Shown here piece after piece: positions 8,915 to 16,114 of a DNA stretch of 40,903 nucleotides (the stretch's first letter is position 1; every line of letters starts with the position of its first letter). The DNA is from Ruminococcus sp. GTDB taxonomy: Bacteria > Bacillota > Clostridia > Oscillospirales > Ruminococcaceae. The notes under the pieces were generated by a model that was not told where the DNA came from, did no database searches, and saw only the letters and a list, made by a program, of their open reading frames with translations. The translations under genes were made by a program, and so were the position numbers. The stretch covers positions 1 through 40,903 of the forward strand of contig JAFYFU010000012.1 in assembly GCA_017543595.1 (NCBI GenBank). Reading direction: 5' to 3'.

Positions 8915-9766
8915 ATGGAACTATGGTTTACGGAGCGTCATACTCCGAATGTTAAATTTTCAATAAAGGTTGACAGACAGCTTTACAGCGGTAACAGCGA
9001 ATTTCAGAGAATTGATATTTTTCAGTCAAAGGAGTTCGGAAGATTCCTCACCCTTGACGGCTATATGATGCTTACCGAAAAAGACGAATTTATCTATCAT
9101 GAAATGATTACCCATGTGCCTATGTCCGTTCACCCCGAACCAAAAAATATCCTCGTTATCGGTGCAGGTGACGGCGGTGTTGTCCGTGAGCTTACAAGAT
9201 ACAACTGCGTTGAAAATATTGACTTGGTTGAAATTGATGAGCTTGTCGTTGAGGTCAGCAGAAAATTCCTCCCGACTACCGCCTGCCGTCTTGATGACGA
9301 AAGAGTGCATATTTTCTATGAGGACGGCGTTAAATTCATAAGACGCTGCGAAAATAAGTATGATGTTATTATAGTCGATTCAACAGACCCTTTCGGTCCG
9401 GGTGAGGGACTTTTTACAAAGGAATTTTACGGAAGCTGTTACAAGGCTCTCAAAGAGGACGGTATCATGGTAAATCAGCACGAAAGCCCGTTCTATGCGG
9501 AAGATGCCGCAGCTATGCAGAGGTCGCACAAGAGAATCGTTGAAAGTTTCCCGATAAGCAGAGTGTATCAGGCACATATCCCGACATATCCGTCAGGTCA
9601 CTGGCTTTTCGGCTTTGCGTCAAAAAAATATCACCCCGTAAGAGACTACAACGGCACTAAATGGAGTATGCTCGGAATCTCAACAAAATATTATAACACA
9701 CATCTGCATACGGGGGCTTTCTATCTTCCCAACTACGTTGAGGAAATGCTCAGGGACGTTGAATAA
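8915..9766 (+). CDS. speE: Spermidine synthase (polyamine aminopropyltransferase)
   Basis: Transfers the aminopropyl group from decarboxylated S-adenosylmethionine to putrescine, giving spermidine, in the cytoplasm. At 283 aa it has the normal length. The N-terminal beta domain includes QRIDIFQSKEFGRFLTLDGYMMLTE, split here as QRIDIFQSKEFGR and FLTLDGYMMLTE. The Rossmann-like domain has VIGAGDGGVVRELTRY (nucleotide binding), LVEIDELVVEVSR, and the catalytic-loop motif DSTDPFGPGEGLF. The ATG at 8915 follows GGAGG (8905-8909). Given the adjacent agmatinase-family gene, it might alternatively act on agmatine, as in the Thermus aminopropylagmatine route; the sequence does not decide this. Confidence 0.95.
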   Translation: MELWFTERHTPNVKFSIKVDRQLYSGNSEFQRIDIFQSKEFGRFLTLDGYMMLTEKDEFIYHEMITHVPMSVHPEPKNILVIGAGDGGVVRELTRYNCVENIDLVEIDELVVEVSRKFLPTTACRLDDERVHIFYEDGVKFIRRCENKYDVIIVDSTDPFGPGEGLFTKEFYGSCYKALKEDGIMVNQHESPFYAEDAAAMQRSHKRIVESFPISRVYQAHIPTYPSGHWLFGFASKKYHPVRDYNGTKWSMLGISTKYYNTHLHTGAFYLPNYVEEMLRDVE

Positions 9767-9787
9767 ACAGGGGGGCTTGGGGGGAAT

Positions 9788-9878
9788 AAGCCGCCCCTTG
9801 CACCGAGAATGAGCGAAACGAAGTGGAGTGAATGAAGGTGCAAGCCCGAAAAGCGCAAATTTGACGATTTTAAATAAT
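9788..9878. repeat. Hairpin intergenic repeat, copy B
   Basis: Second copy of the repeat family, in direct orientation. Inner stem CTTGCACC (9797-9804) / GGTGCAAG (9837-9844) encloses GAGAATGAGCG...GGAGTGAATGA. The 3' arm reads AAGCGCAAATTTGACGATTTTAAATA, nearly identical to copies A and C (written in parts: AAGCGCAAATTTG and ACGATTTTAAATA). The outer left arm is lost or diverged in this copy. Confidence 0.85.
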
Positions 9879-9881
9879 GCT

Positions 9882-9981
9882 GATTAAGAGGAAAATTTCG
9901 CCCTTGCCGTATGAACGAACGTAATGTAATGGAGTGAGTGAATAGGCAAGCCTCAAAAGGCGAAATTTGACGATTTTAAAT
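9882..9981. repeat. Hairpin intergenic repeat, copy C
   Basis: Third copy, directly after copy B and just before speB. Outer stem AAATTTCGCC (9893-9902) / GGCGAAATTT (9959-9968) and inner stem CTTGCC (9903-9908) / GGCAAG (9945-9950) share the conserved loop GGAGTGAGTGA. It ends 14 bp before the speB start, so it could affect speB expression. Confidence 0.85.
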
Positions 9982-9994
9982 AGGGGGTATTGAA

Positions 9995-10849
9995 TTGCTT
10001 AATAAAAATATTCAGACTTTTATCGCCTGCGACAGCGAATATGAGGATTCAAAAACAGTGCTGTTCGGTGCAGGCTTTGACGGGACAACAAGTTTCAGAC
10101 CGGGAACAAGATTTGCTCCCTCTGCCATAAGAAACGAAAGTTTCGGCATTGAAACTTATTCTCCATATCAAGATAAGGATATGACGGATTACAAGTTTTT
10201 CGACAGCGGAGATTTGGAACTCCCTTTCGGAAGCGTTACACGCACTCTTGCGGATATTTCCGTGAGAACAGGTACTATTCTCTCTGACGGGAAAATCCCT
10301 TTTATGATTGGCGGAGAACACCTTGTAACTTTCGGCTCTGTAATGGCTGTAAAGGATTTGTATGAGGATTTGTACATAATTCATTTTGACGCTCATGCGG
10401 ATTTGAGAGACGATTATCTGGGACAGAAATTATCCCATGCCTGCGTTATAAGAAGATGTCACGAGCTTGTCGGAGACAACCGTATTTTCCAGTTCGGCAT
10501 AAGAAGCGGTGACAGGGAAGAATTTGTTTTCGCAAAAGAACACACCTGCATGAACAAATTTGATTTTAACAATCTTGAAAATACTGTCGAAAAATTAAAG
10601 GGAAAGAAAGTTTATTTTACCCTTGATTTGGACGTTCTTGACCCGTCGGTATTTCCGGGTACGGGTACTCCCGAAGCAGGCGGTGTAAGCTTTGAGGAAT
10701 TAAGAAAAGCTGTTACTCTTGTATGTTCGGAGCTTGATATTGTCGGCTGTGATGTCAATGAATTGTCACCCGTCTATGACCAGTCGGGAGTTTCAACGGC
10801 TGTCGCCTGCAAAATAATCAGGGAAATGCTCCTCGCTCTTGAAAAATAA
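9995..10849 (+). CDS. speB: Agmatinase (ureohydrolase family)
   Basis: Binuclear-Mn enzyme that hydrolyses agmatine to putrescine and urea. The 284-aa product carries the three ureohydrolase motifs: GGEHLVTFGSV (metal His), HFDAHADLRD (DAHAD metal ligands) and LDLDVLDPSVFPGTGTPEAGG (DxD ligands). Start is TTG at 9995, chosen because AGGGGG sits at 9982-9987 and the next residues match the family's opening (NIQTFIACDSEY, then VLFGAGFDGTTSFRPGT). It follows speE across two hairpin repeats. An alternative activity on N1-aminopropylagmatine is possible. Confidence 0.93.
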   Translation: MLNKNIQTFIACDSEYEDSKTVLFGAGFDGTTSFRPGTRFAPSAIRNESFGIETYSPYQDKDMTDYKFFDSGDLELPFGSVTRTLADISVRTGTILSDGKIPFMIGGEHLVTFGSVMAVKDLYEDLYIIHFDAHADLRDDYLGQKLSHACVIRRCHELVGDNRIFQFGIRSGDREEFVFAKEHTCMNKFDFNNLENTVEKLKGKKVYFTLDLDVLDPSVFPGTGTPEAGGVSFEELRKAVTLVCSELDIVGCDVNELSPVYDQSGVSTAVACKIIREMLLALEK

Positions 10850-10886
10850 TCAGAAAACAGGAAACAATTGACTTCGGAGGTAAATT

Positions 10887-11303
10887 ATGTGGATTGCAAT
10901 AATTTCAATAGTCTTTTTTGCGGCAATATTCCTTTCAGTTGGAATAATAATATCTGCATCTGACAAAAAAAGAAAAAAAATCTGCACGGAACAGGTTTCT
11001 GCAACGGTTATTGAAAATAAAAAAGTCTCATCAAGGAGCAATGGTCATCGTTCGGTTTCATATACTCCCGTATTCCGCTATGAATACAAAATGAAAGAGT
11101 ATATTGCCCAGACTGCATTTTCATCAAATCCCCCTGCTTTCAGCGAGGGCGAAACAATGGAAATATTTATTGACCCCTCATCACCTCAGAAAATATATGT
11201 TCCTCAGATGAAAACAAATCTCATACTTGAAGTAATTTTCACACTGATAGGCGGAATTGCCCTTGCTGCCGCCGTAGTGGTTTTTATCGTAATGCATAAA
11301 TAA
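10887..11303 (+). CDS. DUF3592-like membrane protein
   Basis: 138-residue protein of unknown function. An N-terminal membrane segment (about residues 2-24, IAIISIVFFAAIFLSVGIII) is followed by a basic KKRKK stretch, a beta-rich domain of about 80 residues (SATVIENKKVSSRSNG, then YTPVFRYEYKMKEY) and a second membrane segment (about 110-134). This topology and the TPVFRYEY core resemble the DUF3592 group. GGAGG at 10876-10880 gives a strong start. It is embedded in the polyamine operon, 37 bp after speB, with no obvious catalytic role; a link to polyamine handling would be a guess from position. Confidence 0.75.
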   Translation: MWIAIISIVFFAAIFLSVGIIISASDKKRKKICTEQVSATVIENKKVSSRSNGHRSVSYTPVFRYEYKMKEYIAQTAFSSNPPAFSEGETMEIFIDPSSPQKIYVPQMKTNLILEVIFTLIGGIALAAAVVVFIVMHK

Positions 11304-11358
11304 ACGCTGTCTGCCGTTTTCGGAGGATATGCGGAATATAAAAAAAGGAGTAAAAAAA

Positions 11359-12561
11359 ATGGGAAAATGTATGATTATCGGCTGCGGAGGAGTTGCTTCC
11401 GTTGCTATTCACAAGTGCTGTCAGAACAGCGATGTATTTGAAGGTATCATGATTGCAAGCCGTACAAAATCAAAGTGCGATGCCCTCAAAGAAAAATTAC
11501 AGCCTACAACAAAAACCGTAATCGAAACTGCTCAGGTAAACGCTGACAATACAGATGAGCTTATCGCTCTCATAAACAGCTATAAACCCGATGTTGTGCT
11601 GAATCTCGCTCTCCCCTATCAGGATTTGACTATCATGGACGCTTGCCTTGCAACCAAAACCCACTATGTCGATACGGCAAACTATGAACCGCTTGATACT
11701 GCTAAATTTGAGTACAAATGGCAGTGGGCTTACCGTGAAAAATTTGAAAAGGCAGGCATAACCGCTCTCCTCGGAAGCGGATTTGACCCCGGTGTTACGG
11801 GAGTATTCTCCGCATATGCCATGAAACATGAATTTGATGAAATCAATTATATAGATATCCTCGACTGCAACGGCGGTGACCACGGCTATCCCTTTGCAAC
11901 CAATTTCAACCCCGAAATCAATATCCGTGAAGTTTCCGCAAAGGGAAGCTATATTCAGGACGGCAAATGGATTGAAACAGAACCTATGGAAATTAAAAGG
12001 GTTTACAATTTCAAGGGCGTAGGCGAAAAAGATATGTACCTGCTCCACCATGAAGAACTTGAATCCCTTGCACTCAATATCAAGGGCATAAAGAGAATAA
12101 GATTTTTCATGACTTTCGGACAGAGCTATTTAACTCACCTCAAATGCCTTGAAAATGTCGGCATGACCTCCATTGAACCTATCATGTATGAGGGAAAGGA
12201 AATCGTTCCTTTGCAGTTCCTTAAAGCCGTACTCCCCGACCCTGCGTCACTCGGTCCGAGAACTGTCGGAAAAACAAATATCGGCTGTATCTTCCGTGGA
12301 AAGAAAGACGGAAAAGACAAAACTTATTATTTATATAATATCTGCGACCATCAGGAATGTTACAAGGAAGTCGGCTCTCAGGCTGTTTCCTATACTACGG
12401 GCGTTCCCGCTATGATTGGTGCTATGATGATTATGACAGGCACTTGGAAAAAAGCAGGTGTTTACAACATAGAGGAATTTGACCCCGACCCGTTCATGGA
12501 GGCTCTCAATAAATGGGGACTTCCTTGGGAAGAAGATTTCAACCCTGTTCTTGTGGATTAA
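11359..12561 (+). CDS. Carboxy(nor)spermidine dehydrogenase, saccharopine dehydrogenase family
   Basis: NADPH-type reductase, 400 aa, that condenses putrescine (or diaminopropane) with aspartate beta-semialdehyde to give carboxyspermidine (or carboxynorspermidine). The N-terminal Rossmann motif is MIIGCGGVASVAIHKC. The family blocks NLALPYQDLTIMDACL, HYVDTANYEP and GSGFDPGVTGVFSAYAM are present. The function within this broad family is assigned from the adjacent decarboxylase and the polyamine context. The ATG at 11359, after GGAG at 11347-11350, is preferred over an in-frame ATG at 11329 that adds ten lysine-rich residues. Confidence 0.9.
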   Translation: MGKCMIIGCGGVASVAIHKCCQNSDVFEGIMIASRTKSKCDALKEKLQPTTKTVIETAQVNADNTDELIALINSYKPDVVLNLALPYQDLTIMDACLATKTHYVDTANYEPLDTAKFEYKWQWAYREKFEKAGITALLGSGFDPGVTGVFSAYAMKHEFDEINYIDILDCNGGDHGYPFATNFNPEINIREVSAKGSYIQDGKWIETEPMEIKRVYNFKGVGEKDMYLLHHEELESLALNIKGIKRIRFFMTFGQSYLTHLKCLENVGMTSIEPIMYEGKEIVPLQFLKAVLPDPASLGPRTVGKTNIGCIFRGKKDGKDKTYYLYNICDHQECYKEVGSQAVSYTTGVPAMIGAMMIMTGTWKKAGVYNIEEFDPDPFMEALNKWGLPWEEDFNPVLVD

Positions 12562-12563
12562 TC

Positions 12564-13691
12564 ATGCTTGATGTTAAAAAATTTGAAACTCCCTGCTATG
12601 TCATTGACGAGAAAAAATTAATAAACAATCTTGAAATATTAAAGGGCGTTCAGGACAGAACAGGTGCAAAAATTCTCCTCGCACAAAAAGCTTTTTCCTG
12701 CTATTCGCTCTATCCGCTTATAGGTAAATATTTAAGCGGTACGGCTTGCAGCGGACTTTTCGAGGCAAGGCTCGGCTTTGAGGAAATGGGAAAGGAAAAT
12801 CATGTGTTTTCAGCCGCTTACCGTGAAAGCGAAATCAATGAGATTATTTCCTACTGCGGTCATATTATTTTCAACTCTTTCAGTCAGCTTGACAGGTACA
12901 GGGACAAAGTTTTAAAGGCAGGTAAAAAAATCGGTCTGAGAATAAATCCCGAACTTTCAACGCAGGAAGGTCATGAAATTTATGACCCCTGTTCACCAAA
13001 ATCAAGGCTCGGAATCAAACTGAAAAATTTTAACCGTGATGATTTGTACGGCGTTTCGGGTCTGCATTTTCATACTCTCTGCGAACAAAATTCAGACGAT
13101 TTGGAAAAGACTTTATACGCAGTTGAGGAAAAATTCGGTGATGTTCTGAAAAATATGCAGTGGATTAATTTCGGCGGAGGTCATCATATCACCCGTGAGG
13201 ACTATGATATTTCAAGGCTTGAAAAATGCATAAAGCATATGCAGGAAAAATATAATCTTGAAGTTTATCTCGAACCGGGTGAGGCTGTCGCACTCAATGC
13301 AGGATATTTGATAACCGAAATTCTTGATATAATTAAAAATGATACGGATATTCTTATTCTTGACACATCTGCGGCTTGTCATATGCCTGATGTTCTTGAA
13401 ATGCCCTATCGTCCGCCTTTAAAGGATTCGGGAAAGCCCCTTGAAAAAAAATATACTTACAGACTGGGTTCGCAGACCTGTCTTTCAGGGGATTTCATAG
13501 GGGAATATTCTTTCGACAGAGAATTAAATATCGGGGACAGGCTTGTATTTGAGGATATGGCTATATACTCAATGGTTAAAAACAATACGTTCAACGGTAT
13601 GCCCCTGCCGACAATATATCTCCTGAAATCAAACGGGGATATCAATATAATCAAAAAGTTCGGCTACGAGAATTTCAGGACAAGACTTTAA
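12564..13691 (+). CDS. nspC: Carboxynorspermidine/carboxyspermidine decarboxylase
   Basis: Fold-type III (alanine racemase-like) PLP enzyme, 375 aa, that decarboxylates carboxyspermidine to spermidine or carboxynorspermidine to norspermidine. The N-terminal FETPCYVIDEKKL and LLAQKAFSCYSLYP (Schiff-base Lys) open the barrel. GLHFHTLCEQ, NFGGGHHIT and YLEPGEAVALN bind PLP phosphate, and DTSAACHMPDVLEMPYRPPL is the characteristic NspC active-site segment. The ATG at 12564 lies 2 bp after the dehydrogenase stop and lacks a strong ribosome site, which points to translational coupling. A start at 12513 would overlap the upstream gene and is not needed. Confidence 0.94.
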   Translation: MLDVKKFETPCYVIDEKKLINNLEILKGVQDRTGAKILLAQKAFSCYSLYPLIGKYLSGTACSGLFEARLGFEEMGKENHVFSAAYRESEINEIISYCGHIIFNSFSQLDRYRDKVLKAGKKIGLRINPELSTQEGHEIYDPCSPKSRLGIKLKNFNRDDLYGVSGLHFHTLCEQNSDDLEKTLYAVEEKFGDVLKNMQWINFGGGHHITREDYDISRLEKCIKHMQEKYNLEVYLEPGEAVALNAGYLITEILDIIKNDTDILILDTSAACHMPDVLEMPYRPPLKDSGKPLEKKYTYRLGSQTCLSGDFIGEYSFDRELNIGDRLVFEDMAIYSMVKNNTFNGMPLPTIYLLKSNGDINIIKKFGYENFRTRL

Positions 13692-13709
13692 AATAAATCA
13701 GGTGATTTA

Positions 13710-16016
13710 ATGGATAACAAAAACAACAGACCAAAAGCAAGGGAAAAAAATATCAATACAGGCGATTCGGCAGGCGTTCACCGCCGTGGCGAAAAAATCG
13801 GAAACCAACAGGTAGGTACTGACAGTCAGGCAGGAAAAAAACCTGCGAACAAAACCGCAAAAAGAGCTTCTATCGGCGGCGGTTCACTTCTTGTTATAAT
13901 TCTGGCTGTTCTTTTTACGAATCTTTTCGGTGGCGGAGGCGGTACAGACACTTCCGACAATACGGATTATGACGATACTTCAATAAGCGAAAGCTCATCG
14001 GGCGGAAATGTCAACAATTCCGTTGCATCGGGTTCAAGGGATAAATATACTTCCATGCTCGGAAATAATCAGGATACTGTTACAATAATGGTTTATATGT
14101 GCGGTACTGACCTTGAATCAAAATACGGCATGGCTTCCTCCGATATGCAGGAAATGGCTGCCGCTGATTTGGGCGATAATGTAAATATAATTGTTTTCAC
14201 GGGTGGCTGCAAACAGTGGAAAACCAACGGCATAAGCAATAAGAACAATCAGATTTTCAGAATAAAAAATCACGGTCTTGAACTCCTCGAAAACAATATG
14301 GGTTCAAAAGCCATGACAGACCCGAATAACCTGACTGATTTTATTAAATACTGCAATAAAAATTATCCCGCAAACCGTAATGAATTAATCCTCTGGGACC
14401 ACGGCGGCGGTTCTGTAAGCGGTTACGGCTATGATGAGAAAAACAAATCAGGCTCTATGGAGCTTGAAGAAATTGCTCAGGCTCTCAAAAACAGTGAAGT
14501 CAAATTCGATTTTGTCGGATTTGATGCCTGCCTTATGGCTACTGCGGAAACCGCCCTCATGCTTGATGATTATGCAGATTATATGATTGCCTCGGAAGAA
14601 ACAGAACCCGGCATAGGCTGGTACTATACGGAATGGCTCAACAAACTCGGAAAAAATACCTCAATGCCGACTGTTGAACTCGGAAAGAATATAATTGACG
14701 GCTTTATAACAACCTGTGCAAAAAAATGCAGAGGTCAGAAAACTACTCTTTCCATTATAGATTTGGCTGAATTTTCAAATACCGTTCCGTCAAAACTGAC
14801 AGCATGGGCTGATTCCGTCAGCAAACTTATATCTGACAAACAGTATCAGAAAATTTCTGACGCAAGATACAACGCAAGAGAATTTGCTCAGAGTTCAAAA
14901 ATTGACCAGATAGATTTGATAAACTTTGCGGAAAATACCGACAATCTCGAAGGTCATGAACTTTCCACGGCTTTAAGGGGCGCAATAAAATACAACCGCA
15001 CTTCTTCAAATATGACAAATGCCTACGGCGTTTCAATTTATTTCCCGTATCAGCGTACATCTTATGTTGATTCAGCCTGCAACACATATAATCAAATCGG
15101 CATGGATTCTTCATATTCAAACTGTATACGCAGTTTTGCAAAGCTTGAAACAAGCGGACAGATTACCGCAGGCGGTACAAGTTCGTCAGCAGGTTCGCTT
15201 TTCGGTTCTTCATCATCATCGGGTTCTTCATTCGATACAGGTGTCCTGACTTCACTCCTTGATGCATTTCTCGGCGGAGGAGACCGTTCAATAGAAGGTC
15301 TTGACGGTTCAAATACCGACTTCATGAAAGACAGTTCCGTAAGCAACAGCGATATTGCAGATTTCATATCTCTCAATCATTTTGACCCAAGCAATCTCGT
15401 ATGGGAAAAAGACGGTGACGAATACAAAATATCTCTCCCCGATGACCAGTGGAATCTTGTTCACAGCGTAGATGCAAGCGTATTCTATGATGACGGCACG
15501 GGATATATCGACCTCGGACTCAATGATACTTATACATTTGATGATGACGGAAAACTTGTCGCTGATTTGAGCAGATACAGAATTGCAATAAACAATCAGC
15601 CTGTTGCATATTATCACACCGACACAACCGAAAAAGATGACGGCAGTTATACTATAACAGGATATGTTCCCGCATTTCTCAACGGCGAAAAAGTAAAAAT
15701 TATACTTGTATTCGACAGCGAAAATCCAAAAGGCTATATTGCAGGCGCACAGCCCGATTATATATCCGATGAAACTCAGACTGTCGCAAAAGCTATGACA
15801 GAACTCAATGCAGGCGATAAAATTGACTTTGTGTGCGACTATTACACCTATGATGAGGAATTTGAAGGAAATTACTATCTCGGCGAACAGATGACAGTAA
15901 CCGACAATATGGAAATTTCGGATTATTATGTAGGCGATGACGATATGAAAATCATGTACCGCTTTACGGATATATACAATCAGAATTACTGGACGGAAGC
16001 TTTAATGGCAGAATAA
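13710..16016 (+). CDS. Membrane-anchored clostripain-like (C11) cysteine protease
   Basis: 768-aa protein. Residues 1-50 are basic and hydrophilic; a single membrane segment (about 52-70, SLLVIILAVLFTNLFGG) then exposes the rest outside, after a Gly/Ser/Thr-rich linker. The C11 peptidase domain (about 125-480) has the catalytic His in LILWDHGGGSVSGYG and the catalytic Cys in FVGFDACLMATAETAL. A Ser-rich linker (about 490-515) leads to a C-terminal beta-rich domain (about 560-768) of unknown role. Clostripain cuts after Arg; specificity here is unproven. It begins 18 bp after nspC behind AGGTGAT, with no terminator between, so it is probably co-transcribed with the polyamine genes. Confidence 0.9.
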   Translation: MDNKNNRPKAREKNINTGDSAGVHRRGEKIGNQQVGTDSQAGKKPANKTAKRASIGGGSLLVIILAVLFTNLFGGGGGTDTSDNTDYDDTSISESSSGGNVNNSVASGSRDKYTSMLGNNQDTVTIMVYMCGTDLESKYGMASSDMQEMAAADLGDNVNIIVFTGGCKQWKTNGISNKNNQIFRIKNHGLELLENNMGSKAMTDPNNLTDFIKYCNKNYPANRNELILWDHGGGSVSGYGYDEKNKSGSMELEEIAQALKNSEVKFDFVGFDACLMATAETALMLDDYADYMIASEETEPGIGWYYTEWLNKLGKNTSMPTVELGKNIIDGFITTCAKKCRGQKTTLSIIDLAEFSNTVPSKLTAWADSVSKLISDKQYQKISDARYNAREFAQSSKIDQIDLINFAENTDNLEGHELSTALRGAIKYNRTSSNMTNAYGVSIYFPYQRTSYVDSACNTYNQIGMDSSYSNCIRSFAKLETSGQITAGGTSSSAGSLFGSSSSSGSSFDTGVLTSLLDAFLGGGDRSIEGLDGSNTDFMKDSSVSNSDIADFISLNHFDPSNLVWEKDGDEYKISLPDDQWNLVHSVDASVFYDDGTGYIDLGLNDTYTFDDDGKLVADLSRYRIAINNQPVAYYHTDTTEKDDGSYTITGYVPAFLNGEKVKIILVFDSENPKGYIAGAQPDYISDETQTVAKAMTELNAGDKIDFVCDYYTYDEEFEGNYYLGEQMTVTDNMEISDYYVGDDDMKIMYRFTDIYNQNYWTEALMAE

Positions 16017-16046
16017 AAAAATCCCCCCGAAAAGGGGGATTTTTTA
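16017..16046. terminator. Bidirectional terminator between the polyamine operon and the S8 protease gene
   Basis: GC-rich stem AATCCCCC/GGGGGATT with a short A-rich loop, and T-runs on both strands (ATTTTTTATT on the plus strand; GATTTTTTTATT on the minus strand). It serves two convergent genes. Confidence 0.9.
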
Positions 16047-16114
16047 TTATATTTTCTTTTGTAACCGATATTGGTCAGAGTATCGCTCAACGGGCAACGC
16101 TCTCGCATTAATGA

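Noticed and set aside
12513..12563. A longer start for nspC overlapping the dehydrogenase gene.
   Set aside because: The extra residues do not resemble the family N-terminus; the ATG at 12564 gives FETPCYVIDEKK at the usual position.
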